Shown: positions 30,358 through 39,009, numbered from the stretch's first letter. The stretch: DNA of 64,000 bases from Mycobacterium sp. 141 (GCF_000382405.1 NZ_KB908270.1:1-64000), one strand, 5' to 3'. Notes: generated from the sequence alone by a model not told the origin. A program made the numbers and translations.

Positions 30358-31872
30358 TCAGTGCACGCGCACGATGATCTCGGAATGGCCCAGCCGGATG
30401 ACGTCACCGTCGGCCAGCTGCCATTCCTGCACCGGGGCGTTGTTCACAGTGGTGCCGTTGGTGGAGTTCAAGTCCGAGAGCAGGGCGACCTGGCCGTCCC
30501 ACCGGATCTCGAGGTGCCGACGCGACACCCCGGTGTCCGGCAGCCGGAATTGGGCGTCCTGGCCGCGGCCGATCACGTTGGCGCCTTCACGCAGCTGGTA
30601 GGTCCGGCCGCTGCCGTCATCGAGTTGCAGGGTGACTATCGCACCGCCGGCCTGGTAATCGGCGCCGGCATAGCCGCCGTACCCGCCCTGACCACCGTCC
30701 TGGCCGTAGTCGTAATCACGCCCCTGGTCGCCGTAGCCGCCCTGGTCGCCGTAGCCCTGATCCGGATAGCCGTGGCCGTAATCCTGTGGACCGTAATCCT
30801 GCTGTGGCTGGCCGTAGCCGCCGCGCTGGTCATAGGGCTGCCCACCGTAGCCGCCTTGGTCGGGGTAGCCGCCCGGACGGCCTTCGTGCCGGCCGTAGTC
30901 GTCCGGGCGCCCGCCCGGCTGACGGCCATAGTCATAGTCGGAACTGGGGCCGGGGACGGGCGGACCGCCGTACCCGCCACCTTGGGGCGGGCCGTACCCG
31001 CCGGGCTGCTGACCGTAGCCGCTGGGCTGGCCGTAGCCGCCACCGCCGCGCTGGTCGTAGCCGCCGCGCTGCTCCGGGTAACCACCCTGGTCGGGGTAGC
31101 CGCCGCGATCCGGGTAACCACCCTGATCGGGGTAGCCGCCCTGGTCGCTATAGCCTCCGCCGCGAGGCGGGTAGCCGCCCGGCTGCTCCTGCGGAGGGTA
31201 GCCGCCGCGCTGGTCATGGTCGTCCTGCGCGGGATATCCGGCACGTTGATCGTCCTGTGGGGGATACCCGCCGCGCTGGTCGTCCTGTGGGGGATACCCG
31301 CCGCGCTGGTCGTCCTGTGGGGGATACCCGCCGCGCTGGTCATCCTGCTGGCGTCCGTGCCGTTCATCGAAGTAGTCGTCGCCAGGCCGACCTTGTCCCT
31401 GGCCGCCGCGGTAGCTCGGATTGTCGGTCATAGATGGTTCTCCTGATTCTGCGGTGAACGCCTGGTCGCGATGCACTCGTGCGGACTCGCCGACGGCGGA
31501 ATCGGGGTTGACCGCGCCGTGTGCGCGGAACTGTCCGGTGTGCAAGTTCGGTGATTGCTCGAATCTGACGACCACATCACCATACGTTTGCCACCCCTGA
31601 TCATGGATAAATCCCCCCAGATGTTTGGCGAAAGCGGACGCGGTCAGGTCAGTATCGGCGCTTACCTTCTGATAGTCAGTGTCACTGAGAGTAATTACGT
31701 AGGCGTTCGGCGCCAAAACTTGGCCGCTGCCTACGGTGCGGGCGCCGGCCTGCGCCTCGCGGCGCAGCATCGACTCCACTTCCTGTGGGACGATCGAGCC
31801 GCCGAAGACCCGCGCGAATGCATCACCCACCGTGGACTCGAGCTTGCGTTCGATGCGGTCGACAAGACCCAT
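30358..31872 (-). CDS. fhaA: FHA-domain protein FhaA
   Basis: A 504-residue protein. An N-terminal DUF3662 domain (MGLVDRIERKLESTVGDAFA, QEVESMLRREAQ) is followed by a ~250-residue Gly/Tyr/Gln/Asp-rich low-complexity middle (GGYPDQ-type repeats) and a C-terminal FHA domain with NVIGRGQDAQFRLPDTGVSR, RRHLEIR and LLSDLNSTNGTTVN. FhaA binds phosphorylated MviN and regulates peptidoglycan synthesis at the poles. The middle could promote phase separation or multivalent binding (inference). It is first in the fhaA-to-pknB operon; fhaB follows after 130 nt. Confidence 0.95.
   Translation of the reverse strand: MGLVDRIERKLESTVGDAFARVFGGSIVPQEVESMLRREAQAGARTVGSGQVLAPNAYVITLSDTDYQKVSADTDLTASAFAKHLGGFIHDQGWQTYGDVVVRFEQSPNLHTGQFRAHGAVNPDSAVGESARVHRDQAFTAESGEPSMTDNPSYRGGQGQGRPGDDYFDERHGRQQDDQRGGYPPQDDQRGGYPPQDDQRGGYPPQDDQRAGYPAQDDHDQRGGYPPQEQPGGYPPRGGGYSDQGGYPDQGGYPDRGGYPDQGGYPEQRGGYDQRGGGGYGQPSGYGQQPGGYGPPQGGGYGGPPVPGPSSDYDYGRQPGGRPDDYGRHEGRPGGYPDQGGYGGQPYDQRGGYGQPQQDYGPQDYGHGYPDQGYGDQGGYGDQGRDYDYGQDGGQGGYGGYAGADYQAGGAIVTLQLDDGSGRTYQLREGANVIGRGQDAQFRLPDTGVSRRHLEIRWDGQVALLSDLNSTNGTTVNNAPVQEWQLADGDVIRLGHSEIIVRVH
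31240..31350 (-). repeat. 30-bp tandem repeats in fhaA
   Basis: Three almost identical consecutive 30-bp units, with a degenerate fourth, encode DDQRGGYPPQ. More diverged GGYPDQ-type units continue downstream in the gene. The exact copies suggest recent slippage and possible length variation between strains. Confidence 0.85.
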
Positions 31873-32114
31873 ATCACCGCCCGCCTTCGCTCATCGTCGT
31901 TCGTGGTGCGCACCCGGCAACCGAAGCCACCGCGTGTCGCTCTGGCCACACTGCTCACATGAATGGTATCGGCCCTGCGCGACCGTGCGGGACCAACAGA
32001 ACTCTGAGAATCAGATCGCTGCAGGTCAGTGACCTGATCTTGATGACGTGAACCATCCTTTGTGCTATGAGTGGCCTCGAACGTCGCGGTTTGGGAACCG
32101 TACGACCGCAGTGA

Positions 32115-32120
32115 TAGGCT
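32115..32120 (+). promoter_or_regulatory. Candidate -10 box for tRNA-Leu
   Basis: TAGGCT lies 13 bp before the mature tRNA 5' end, in the interval after divergent fhaA. A loose TTGGGA is found about 23 bp upstream. Confidence 0.35.
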
Positions 32121-32133
32121 GCCCCGGTTGCTC

Positions 32134-32216
32134 GGGCGAGTGGCGGAATGGCAGACGCGCTGGCTTCAGGTGCCAGTGTCCTTCGGGACGTGGGGGTTCA
32201 AGTCCCCCTTCGCCCA
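32134..32216 (+). tRNA. tRNA-Leu (CAG)
   Basis: An 83-nt class II tRNA. Acceptor GGGCGAG pairs with TTCGCCC (one G-T) and A is the discriminator. The anticodon loop TTCAGGT gives CAG at 32167-32169, with a variable arm TGTCCTTCGGGACG and T arm GGGGGTTCAAGTCCCCC. CCA is not encoded. It forms the left boundary of the variable region. Confidence 0.97.
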
Positions 32217-32247
32217 CTATGAGGAGTTCTACGAACTCCAGGCGCTT

Positions 32248-32285
32248 AGGTCACGATCCAGAAATGGGTCGTGACCTTTGTGTTT
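32248..32285 (+). terminator. Intrinsic terminator after tRNA-Leu
   Basis: AGGTCACGATCC (32248-32259) pairs with GGGTCGTGACCT (32266-32277) with one G-T, around loop AGAAAT, and is followed by a T-rich TTGTGTTTGTG. This is one of the few classical intrinsic terminators in the window. Confidence 0.8.
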
Positions 32286-32649
32286 GTGCCTCCGAGTTGC
32301 GCTGCAGTGGTGAACGCGGACTGTGGGGACTTTGTCGCATGGATCCCAGATCAACTCGGAGCGCCTAGGCCAGCTAGATCGCGGCGAAGCTTCACAGTGA
32401 TGTCGTTGGCGGCGATCCGCTCGCCGCCGAGTGACGTGCCCGTCGGTCGGACCATCGAGTTTGATTCCAGCCTGTGGTCTTCAGTCGGCGCCGAACTCAC
32501 AGCCAGACTCCTCGAGTCGATGTGGACGCGGGCTGGGCGGCACGAGCCGCCGAGGCTCGTTAGTCTCGAAGGAGTCGGTCGGCTTGGAGCTGCCGAGCAC
32601 ACCTTCGGTGTGGTGGCACGAGCGCAGGTTCGTACGGGGTGAGGTTCAT
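32286..32649. other. Start of the variable region, no confident gene
   Basis: Several short overlapping frames exist on both strands (about 80-120 codons) but none has a ribosome site or family-like sequence. A minus-strand frame ending in ANDITVKLRRDLAGLG looks slightly protein-like and may be a degraded gene. The segment should contain the promoter of the NDT-like gene at 32650. Confidence 0.35.
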
Positions 32650-33267
32650 ATGAGATTGGTGCGTGGGGACGGACGTCGCCCGCGGGTGACCGTCTCGGGC
32701 AGCTTTCGTCGCAGCCTCGCCGAAATCGAGGAGGCGGTCGCTCTTCTCGGCGAGGCGGGGGCAGAGGTCCTATCGCCGGAAGATCCCCGTGCGGTCGGCG
32801 AGCTGGACGGTTTCGTCTTTGTCGCTAGCGATCGCAGTCGCGTCATCAGGCTATTGCAGCAACGCCATTTCGCCGCCATCAGCGCGTCCGATTACTTGTG
32901 GGTGGTCGCGCCGGAGGGCCGCGTAGGGCTGTCAGTGTGCCTCGAGATCGGGCATGCGCTCGCTTGCAGTGTTCCCGTCTACTGCAGCGAGGTACCGAAA
33001 GACCTGACGGTTCGTTCGTTGGTGGGTGTGGCGTCGACGGCAGCCGCACCGTTGATCGCATACGCCGAGAAGGTTTCCGAGAGCCGCGGAACCCTGTTGC
33101 TCGACCCCGATCATGCGATCGACGAAGGGCACCGACTGCTGTCTGACATCGGCGACCGGGTGTCGGGTCGACTCGCCTGCCGGGAACCGGTAGTCAGTGA
33201 TCCCGCGCTGCATCAAGCCGCGTCGGGTCTAACCGTCATGTTGAGCAGCTTTCTTGCGGAGGCTTGA
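32650..33267 (+). CDS. Nucleoside 2-deoxyribosyltransferase-like protein
   Basis: A 205-residue protein with a Rossmann-type nucleotide-handling fold. Strand 1 with Gly-Ser (RPRVTVSGSFRRSLAEIEEA); DGFVFVASD; LQQRHFAAISASDYLWVVAP; then EGRVGLSVCLEIGHALACSV, in which Glu of CLEIGHA takes the place of the catalytic Glu of NDT enzymes. A C-terminal ~80 residues form a helical extension. The ATG at 32650 follows GTGAGG. It is a paralogue of the N-terminal domain of the protein at 36287-37042, sharing the QRH-A-A--AD-VW---P-G pattern. It converges on the P-loop kinase gene 17 bp away. The substrate is unknown; a SLOG-type ligand sensor is an alternative reading. Confidence 0.65.
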   Translation: MRLVRGDGRRPRVTVSGSFRRSLAEIEEAVALLGEAGAEVLSPEDPRAVGELDGFVFVASDRSRVIRLLQQRHFAAISASDYLWVVAPEGRVGLSVCLEIGHALACSVPVYCSEVPKDLTVRSLVGVASTAAAPLIAYAEKVSESRGTLLLDPDHAIDEGHRLLSDIGDRVSGRLACREPVVSDPALHQAASGLTVMLSSFLAEA

Positions 33268-33284
33268 CAGCGTGGTCGATCCCT

Positions 33285-33839
33285 CTAGTCGGTTAGCGCA
33301 TCGCCGACGATGTCGGCGACCTCGCGAATGGTGAGGTCGTCAGTGTCGATGACGAGTCGCGCGAGACTGCGCAGTTCAACGACGCGTTGCTCCGTCGGGT
33401 GGTTCATCGCCTCGTCGAACGGCACGGAACGCTTCACGGGGTCGGTCGCGCTCGCGATCCCGTACCGCCGCCGTCTTGTGACCAAGTGCGCGGCGAGGTA
33501 GAACAGGCGGGCGTTGGCCACATTCAGCAAGACGGGTTCCGTCTGCAAAACGGTCCGGAGGCTGTCGACGACGAGGGGTGCCACTCCCCGATCCGTGCGT
33601 TCGATCAGATAATCGACGAGCCAGGCACCCCGTGTCCGGCGATCTAGGTCGGCACCCTCGCGTTGCAGTGTGTCGCGGCTGGCGGTCGTGCTCAGTCCGA
33701 GAACTTCGACCAGGGCGCGACGTACCGACACGACCTCGGCGCCGAGATCCGCCGCTAGCTGTTGTGCGACTGCGGTTTTGCCGACCGCGATGGGTCCGGC
33801 CATGAGTATTACCGTCGGAGCAACCAGGCCGGGTGCCAT
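33285..33839 (-). CDS. P-loop kinase (nucleotide/dephospho-CoA kinase-like)
   Basis: A 184-residue protein with Walker A GPIAVGKTAVAQQLAADLG near the N-terminus. Later come REGADLDRRTRGAWLVDYLI, a Walker-B-like strand APLVVDSLR, a probable base/lid segment HLVTRRRRYG and VIDTDDLTIREVADIVGDAL. It resembles small nucleotide or dephospho-CoA kinases and P-loop kinases of conflict systems. Its ATG overlaps the TAA of the AAA+ gene (TAATG), so it is translationally coupled as the third gene of a minus-strand operon. The phosphoryl acceptor cannot be read from the sequence. Confidence 0.7.
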   Translation of the reverse strand: MAPGLVAPTVILMAGPIAVGKTAVAQQLAADLGAEVVSVRRALVEVLGLSTTASRDTLQREGADLDRRTRGAWLVDYLIERTDRGVAPLVVDSLRTVLQTEPVLLNVANARLFYLAAHLVTRRRRYGIASATDPVKRSVPFDEAMNHPTEQRVVELRSLARLVIDTDDLTIREVADIVGDALTD

Positions 33840-36271
33840 TACGGACTGCCGCCGGCTGCGTCTTCGGGGTCCGGGCCCGGCTGCCCAGCGGCTGGCTTGA
33901 GAACGCCCGTTGCCGTCAACTCCATACCCCGCTGGACCGCCCATTGCTGCGGATCGCCGGTCATATCGTTGATCACCGCCCACCGCGTACCACCAACGGT
34001 GGCAACCTCGACCCCTTCGGGTTCGAATGTGTCGGCATCGATGCGGGCGCTATGCCATAGGCGTGCATCCTGTCGCTCGAACACGTGCAGCGACTCGACA
34101 TCTGGCAGTTTTTCGCCGTTGACGAGGTTCGCCTCCCAGTCCAGCTGAGCAAGTTCCGAGACGATCGGAGTCATGGCTTCGATGAGGACGGTCTCGTTGA
34201 CGGAGTTCCGTCCCCTGAGCTGAGCGACCAGAGCGCCCATCTGGTCGTAGCGGATTGCCGCAAACCAGCCTATGCGCTTTTCAGCGTTCGATCCGAACGC
34301 CCTATCCAGAAGCGCGTTGTTGATCTTGTCGTTCTCGACGTTCAACGTGATGCCGGCCTTCGCGAGCATCCGCTTCTTTTTTGGGTAGTCCGGCGGCAGT
34401 ACGAACACCAGTCGATCAAACCTTTGACTGCGGGCAATGGCGGTGTCGACCTTGGCGATGTTGTTCGTGTTGACGAAGAACAGCACTCGCCGCGAGCTCC
34501 ACATCTTAGCCAGGCGAGGCAACATCGTCGTGGTAAAGAACCGCTCGATACTCTCGGTCTCACCGCTGCGATTCCGAATGAGCTCGTCGATCTCGTCGAA
34601 CAACACGACACAGCGATCCAGCTCCATGATCTGACGGAAGATGGCGTCGGCGCGTGCACTAACGTGGTCGACCCCCTGGTCGAGGAACTGCGCGGGAGTC
34701 ACCTCGATGAAGTCCCATCCGATGGCGCTGGCGACGAACTCAGCCAATGCGGTTTTCCCGGTGCCCGGGGGGCCGAAGAGCATCGCCGATCGTGCCTGGG
34801 TTTCGTCGAGCAATTGCCGATCGGGATCGTGATGAAAGCGGGTTCTGGCCTCCATCCGCTGTTGCGAGAGACACGTCGGATGGACGTATGTAGTCGCGAG
34901 GATGACTCCGGCCGTGCCCTTCCCAAGGTTCCATGTCTCGCCGCGGTCTCCAAGATCAGCCAGCCCCCCACTCGGTCGCCGAGCATCAAGCGCAGCTTTG
35001 GCCGCTGCGGAGCTCCACATCCCGAACAGGCGTCGCAGGGCCTGTCCGAACCGATACACTGATGCGGTCGCCCAGCACTCGGGGCTGTCCCGGTGCGGGT
35101 GGTGGCCAGAACTCCATCCTCGGCTGTCGTCGCCGAGATATTGGGACGTCTCTTCTGCGTATTCCAGCGCCAGGAGCATTTCCTGACTGTGCTCACGTAA
35201 CGCGGCCGCCAGGGCTTCGGCGGCGTTTTTGGCGAGGTCCCTGCTCGTAGCGAGTGATATGAGTTCGGCTAGGGTTTCGTAGATGTAGGAGTACGCGTTG
35301 CCAGCTGTGCGGAAGTGAAACAGCGGCGCACCGATCGACCAGGTCTTGTTGCGTTGCTGCTGGAAGAACGCCCGCAGGCCGGCGACGAGGAGTTGCCGAT
35401 CAGCCGATACGGAGTTGCCGAGGACACCGTCGGGGCCGAAACGCACGAGTCCACACAGCGACCACGCGAGTTGTTGGGGATCGGCATGAGTGGATCCGAT
35501 GTAGTGCATCGCGATCTGGAAGCCGAGGTTGGCTCGCAACCAATCGTATGCGGCGAATTTTTCTTCGTCGGAAACGACGGGCCCCGCTTCGTGCTCGGAG
35601 AACGCGTCTGCGGCGAGCAACCCCCAATAAGTTAGGAACGCGTTGGGCGGGTAGTAGCCCTCCTCGGTCGGCGCGGATTCGGAATCGGGGGCACTTGTGC
35701 GCTCCCTCAAACCGAATGCGCCTCCGGTGTCGTCCCGCGAGTCCCAGGCCTCGCGTAGGAACTGCCGGGCAGTAGCTTGTTGCTCGGCGTTGAAAACGGT
35801 TATGCCACCGTTGATTAGGCGCAACGCGCCACCGAGCGTGCGCACCCGGCAGTACACCCACGCGGCCTCGTCGCTTTCCCATTGGGACATAGGTGTCAAC
35901 GCCAGGCGCATGAAGTCCACAAGCGCATGGTGTGCCCAGGCCGGACTGAAATCTTTATCGGAATCTTCCGAGCTGTCCGGCGCCTCCAGTAGAGATTCGA
36001 GGCAAGTTACCGTGCTCGTCAAGCGTTTCGGCTTCGGACGCGGAGGGGGTCCGTCGTCGACCGGTGGTTGGGTGTTTTCAGGTGGTTGGGTGTTGTCAGT
36101 AGCGGCCGCCGACGGATCGCTAGCAACTACGTCTGAGTCGACGCGCTCCTTCTCATTGCGGAAGAATCGACTATGACGAGGGTCCCAGAACCGGCTCACA
36201 CCCGCCGTCTGGCCACGCGTGAACTCCTGCGCGTTCTTGCGTGCGGTCGCGAAATCCTCCAACACTGGCAC
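33839..36271 (-). CDS. AAA+ ATPase with large helical N-terminal region
   Basis: An 810-residue protein. Residues ~80-440 form an alpha-helical region with a possible toroid/terpenoid-cyclase-like repeat (STVTCLESLLEAPD; FLREAWDSRDDTGGAFGLRE; AFLTYWGLLAADAF; QQLAWSLCGLVRFG). The AAA+ module follows at ~470-680: Walker A FGPPGTGKTALAEFV, Walker B CVVLFDEIDELIRNR, sensor 1 VLFFVNTNN, Arg finger AIARSQRFDRLVF. A C-terminal ~130-residue domain is unassigned. The start is GTG at 36271, with no clear ribosome site. It sits between the NDT-MazG gene (15 bp upstream) and the P-loop kinase (overlapping). A remodelling or sensor ATPase coupled to nucleotide enzymes is the likely role, by context. Confidence 0.7.
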   Translation of the reverse strand: MPVLEDFATARKNAQEFTRGQTAGVSRFWDPRHSRFFRNEKERVDSDVVASDPSAAATDNTQPPENTQPPVDDGPPPRPKPKRLTSTVTCLESLLEAPDSSEDSDKDFSPAWAHHALVDFMRLALTPMSQWESDEAAWVYCRVRTLGGALRLINGGITVFNAEQQATARQFLREAWDSRDDTGGAFGLRERTSAPDSESAPTEEGYYPPNAFLTYWGLLAADAFSEHEAGPVVSDEEKFAAYDWLRANLGFQIAMHYIGSTHADPQQLAWSLCGLVRFGPDGVLGNSVSADRQLLVAGLRAFFQQQRNKTWSIGAPLFHFRTAGNAYSYIYETLAELISLATSRDLAKNAAEALAAALREHSQEMLLALEYAEETSQYLGDDSRGWSSGHHPHRDSPECWATASVYRFGQALRRLFGMWSSAAAKAALDARRPSGGLADLGDRGETWNLGKGTAGVILATTYVHPTCLSQQRMEARTRFHHDPDRQLLDETQARSAMLFGPPGTGKTALAEFVASAIGWDFIEVTPAQFLDQGVDHVSARADAIFRQIMELDRCVVLFDEIDELIRNRSGETESIERFFTTTMLPRLAKMWSSRRVLFFVNTNNIAKVDTAIARSQRFDRLVFVLPPDYPKKKRMLAKAGITLNVENDKINNALLDRAFGSNAEKRIGWFAAIRYDQMGALVAQLRGRNSVNETVLIEAMTPIVSELAQLDWEANLVNGEKLPDVESLHVFERQDARLWHSARIDADTFEPEGVEVATVGGTRWAVINDMTGDPQQWAVQRGMELTATGVLKPAAGQPGPDPEDAAGGSP

Positions 36272-36286
36272 GCATTGGATTCTGAC

Positions 36287-37042
36287 TCAGGCGACAGTAA
36301 CTTGTCCCGCGGCACGCTCAGCGTTGACCAATTCCTTGTTCGTAACGGCGTCGGCGAGTTCGACGCCGGAAATGTTAGCCAGGTGTACCAGGTACAGCTG
36401 GACGTCGGCCAGTTCCTCGGCGACATCTTGGCCCTCCCAACCCTGATCCCGCTGTATGCCAGCCGATTTCCGCAGCGCTCGGGCGAGTTCCCCGATCTCC
36501 TCGGTCAGCAGCAGCATTGTGTCCTGCACTGATTCCGATGCCCATCCACGTCTGAGTGCCGCCCGCTCGTAGTAGCGCTGCAAACCTCGAAGCCCGTTGC
36601 CCGGCGCGTGGTGTTCCTGGCGCAGACAGATATCGTCGGGTGTAGCCACGGTCGTCACGTGCGGCTGAAAGGCTCCCTCCTGCAGCGGTTCGCGCGCGAA
36701 GATTGGTAATCCGAGGGCACGAGCGTAGCCGAGTTCGAACATGGCGCTGGCGCCGGTGTATCCGTCTGGTGCGTGCAACCAAACGAAGTCAGCCTCGGCG
36801 AGCGCCGCGATATGACGCTGCTCGATCTGTGACATCGCCTCGTTGACCTCCGAGGGGAGCCGAACGAACGTACTATCGCGGTCGATGAAATCCAGACTGA
36901 CGGGTGAAAGGATCTCGTACCGAGACCCGAGGGTCCCATAGTCCTCGCGCAGGGTTTCAAAGCCCTTACGGTACGTTCCGCAGATCACGACCCGCAGTGC
37001 CGGAATGTCCCGTTCGAAGCGGCCGATAGCTTCCGCGCTCAT
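36287..37042 (-). CDS. NDT-like domain fused to MazG-like pyrophosphohydrolase domain
   Basis: A 251-residue two-domain protein. Residues ~15-150: nucleoside-deoxyribosyltransferase-like (ALRVVICGTYRKGFETLRED; QIEQRHIAALAEADFVWLHA; DGYTGASAMFELGYARALGL with Glu in the catalytic position). Residues ~165-245: all-alpha NTP pyrophosphohydrolase of the MazG superfamily, with TMLLLTEEIGELARALRK (EExxE) and EELADVQLYLVHLANISG (ExxD). The fusion implies cleavage or sensing of (deoxy)nucleotides. It is the first gene of the operon; a -10 TATACT nine bases before the ATG suggests a leaderless transcript. The start codon overlaps one arm of the TTACTTACAT inverted repeat. Confidence 0.72.
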   Translation of the reverse strand: MSAEAIGRFERDIPALRVVICGTYRKGFETLREDYGTLGSRYEILSPVSLDFIDRDSTFVRLPSEVNEAMSQIEQRHIAALAEADFVWLHAPDGYTGASAMFELGYARALGLPIFAREPLQEGAFQPHVTTVATPDDICLRQEHHAPGNGLRGLQRYYERAALRRGWASESVQDTMLLLTEEIGELARALRKSAGIQRDQGWEGQDVAEELADVQLYLVHLANISGVELADAVTNKELVNAERAAGQVTVA

Positions 37043-37116
37043 GTAAGTAAGAGTATAGGGTTTGGCCCGCCCGCACGAAGCGACGCGACGGTGGCGTTTC
37101 TCGATTTACTTACATA
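37040..37116. promoter_or_regulatory. Divergent promoter with paired TTACTTACAT sites
   Basis: ATGTAAGTAA at 37040-37049 and its exact complement TTACTTACAT at 37107-37116 lie 57 bp apart. One overlaps the start of the leftward NDT-MazG gene; the other lies just before the -10 (TACCCT, 37116-37121) of the rightward HTH gene. Each gene thus has one site in the same orientation relative to transcription. Likely operators, perhaps for the HTH protein itself. Confidence 0.6.
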
Positions 37117-37126
37117 CCCTGGATTA

Positions 37127-37672
37127 ATGGCTGCCTCAACGTCCGAGCCTGCGTTGACGCTGGCTGAGGCTGCCGACCGGCTCGAGATCAGCACCCAGCG
37201 CGTCAACCAGTTACTCGATGACGGCTTACTGGCCGGCCCGGAGTACCTCGGACGGGCGCCCAAAGGTGCGCCGAGGGTATGGGCGCGTTCGCTGCTCGAC
37301 TACGAGAGGGATCACGAACGCGGCAGCGTCCTATCCCGTAGCAAACTCGCCCGTGCACTCGCCGAGCGTGACGCCATCATTGCCGATCTGCGCTCGCGAC
37401 TAGCCGCTGCTGAAAGCACGACCGTCGAGGCGCTGCGGCTTGAACTGGCCGCGGCACGGGCCGCAGCACTCGAGTTGAGCGTCGGATCCGATGTCCTGTT
37501 AGAGGGTGCCAAACAGTCGCACTGCGAGTTGGAGGAGTTGAAGACGACACTCGCCGCACGGGAGGCAGAATTGGCGGCCCTGCGGTCACGGTACGAACTC
37601 AGCAACGTCGCCCTTAAGAGCAAATCGGCCGCCCTGACGCAATTACTGATGCCGCACACTCCGCCGGGATGA
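37127..37672 (+). CDS. HTH plus coiled-coil DNA-binding protein
   Basis: A 181-residue protein: an excisionase/MerR-like helix-turn-helix (ALTLAEAADRLEISTQRVNQ, then LLDDGLLAGPEYLGR and RVWARSLLDYE), followed by a long coiled coil (SKLARALAERDAIIADLRSR through ELEELKTTLAAREAELAALR). ATG at 37127 is preferred over GTG 37091 because the -10 box TACCCT ends six bases before it (leaderless). Divergent from the NDT-MazG operon and probably its regulator. HTH-coiled-coil proteins also act as structural partners in plasmid segregation or phage systems. Confidence 0.65.
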   Translation: MAASTSEPALTLAEAADRLEISTQRVNQLLDDGLLAGPEYLGRAPKGAPRVWARSLLDYERDHERGSVLSRSKLARALAERDAIIADLRSRLAAAESTTVEALRLELAAARAAALELSVGSDVLLEGAKQSHCELEELKTTLAAREAELAALRSRYELSNVALKSKSAALTQLLMPHTPPG

Positions 37673-37680
37673 GCGGCGCG

Positions 37681-38490
37681 TCAAGCTGGTTCGTGGCGGT
37701 CTGCGAGGTTGCGCAACGCCAAACGTCGAACTCGCGGAAAAGTCGTCGGATGTCGTTCAGCCCAACGAGCACAGGACTCGTACACGAACTCCGGCCGTGT
37801 CCTGCCGGCGTCGTTGAGCCAGTTTCCGACCGAGGTCGTCACGTAACGCGACGTATCCGACACCAGTTCGTCGAGTAAGCCGAAGGCGATCTCGGGCTCT
37901 TCCTTCAGGAGCGGAATATGCGCCGACCAGACGCCGCGCGGACGGGTCACTTCGCTGGCGAAACGCCTCCCACGTTCGGAAGCGCCTCGCGCACTGTTTG
38001 TGAGCACAGCGACGGCCGCACGGGGATCCGCGGCAACAGTTGGCCTGACGCCCAGCCATGCCCACTCACGGACCGCGAAATGCGCGTCTTCGGCGAATAC
38101 GCCCGCTAGGGTGAGTTGCTCTCGTATCGGTCGGCCCGACAGCGGTACCGCGAACGCCGCCCACCCCCGGCACGTGTCACTCGCCCACTGCGGGGCGATA
38201 TCGAAGAGCCGTTCGCCATAGACGTCCCACGCCACTCGCCCGCCGGCTCGCATGCGCTGAATGAAACCCCCTTCCTTCAACGAGGGGTGTGCTGCCGAAT
38301 CCTCCGGCAACACGCACCGCGCGAGCAGCCCGAAATCGATCGCCATCTGCTCGATATGGGTGCGGCTCTCACCTCCGGCCTCCAGATGTCTTCGAAGTCG
38401 GGTATCGACGTCGCGCAAACGCGTCACGCCACGTGCCGGGGTAATCGTTGGATGGACTGAAGCCACGCTCCCGGCCCGTCGGTTCGGCAT
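37681..38490 (-). CDS. AlkD-like DNA alkylation repair / HEAT-repeat protein
   Basis: A 269-residue protein resembling the AlkD family of HEAT-repeat DNA glycosylases: AHFAVREWAWLGVRP, AAVAVLTNSARGASERGRRF, IPLLKEEPEIAFGLLDELVS and the AlkD-typical SRYVTTSVGNWLNDAGRTRP (R-VxxSVxNxLND). The ATG at 38490 has GGAGAG at good spacing; a TTG six codons upstream is possible. Some AlkD relatives (AlkC, AlkX, defence-associated HEAT proteins) do not repair bases, so the activity is uncertain. It is convergent with the HTH gene, 8 bp apart. Confidence 0.7.
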   Translation of the reverse strand: MPNRRAGSVASVHPTITPARGVTRLRDVDTRLRRHLEAGGESRTHIEQMAIDFGLLARCVLPEDSAAHPSLKEGGFIQRMRAGGRVAWDVYGERLFDIAPQWASDTCRGWAAFAVPLSGRPIREQLTLAGVFAEDAHFAVREWAWLGVRPTVAADPRAAVAVLTNSARGASERGRRFASEVTRPRGVWSAHIPLLKEEPEIAFGLLDELVSDTSRYVTTSVGNWLNDAGRTRPEFVYESCARWAERHPTTFPRVRRLALRNLADRHEPA

Positions 38491-39009
38491 CGTCGTCTCT
38501 CCGCTCAAGGGCGTTCTCGTAGGTCGGAGGTCATTATGCGCAGCCCACCAACGCGTTCGGTTCGGTCCGGCAGTGCTCCTGCGCAGGATAGACCAGCGGT
38601 GCAGAAAGTCGGTGCGCCATTGCCATTACTCGGTTCCCCGAATCGTTCACCAGCTACAAGAAGCGTCGATGGGAACTTCAATGCGATTTAACCGACGGAT
38701 CTATACAAACCGAACCGAGTAGCGGCGCTACCATGCCGGCGACCCAGTCGAAGACTCCTGTTCACCTTCTCTGCGCGGAATCGCGCAAAGAAGTACGACG
38801 TCCTGGCCAAACTGAGCCTCTACGACACTCAGTGGTACTCGACGCGCACCTCCTGGCAGGTCTCGATCACGCTTGCAGCCCAGTCTCAGTGGGATGTTCG
38901 GTGACTTTGCCGCGTGACCGATGCCCTTGGATGGAACGTCTAACCCGTGCAAGCGACAACAACGTGCTCGCGCCGGTTCGGGATCTGGAATCCCGGTGAC
39001 GGCCCGCGC
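38491..39009. other. Gene-poor spacer
   Basis: About 520 bp with only short frames. A stretch near 38765-38905 reads ARNRAKKYDVLAKLSLYDTQ in one forward frame, without a start or a recognisable family; it may be a gene remnant. No RNA gene or clear repeat is seen. Confidence 0.35.

Noticed and set aside
31240..31350. CRISPR-like array (30-bp repeats)
   Set aside because: Repeats are contiguous without unique spacers and lie in frame in fhaA, so they are coding tandem repeats.
32351..32602. Minus-strand 83-codon frame after tRNA-Leu as a real gene
   Set aside because: Only the last ~25 residues look protein-like; no ribosome site and no family recognised, so described only as a possible remnant.
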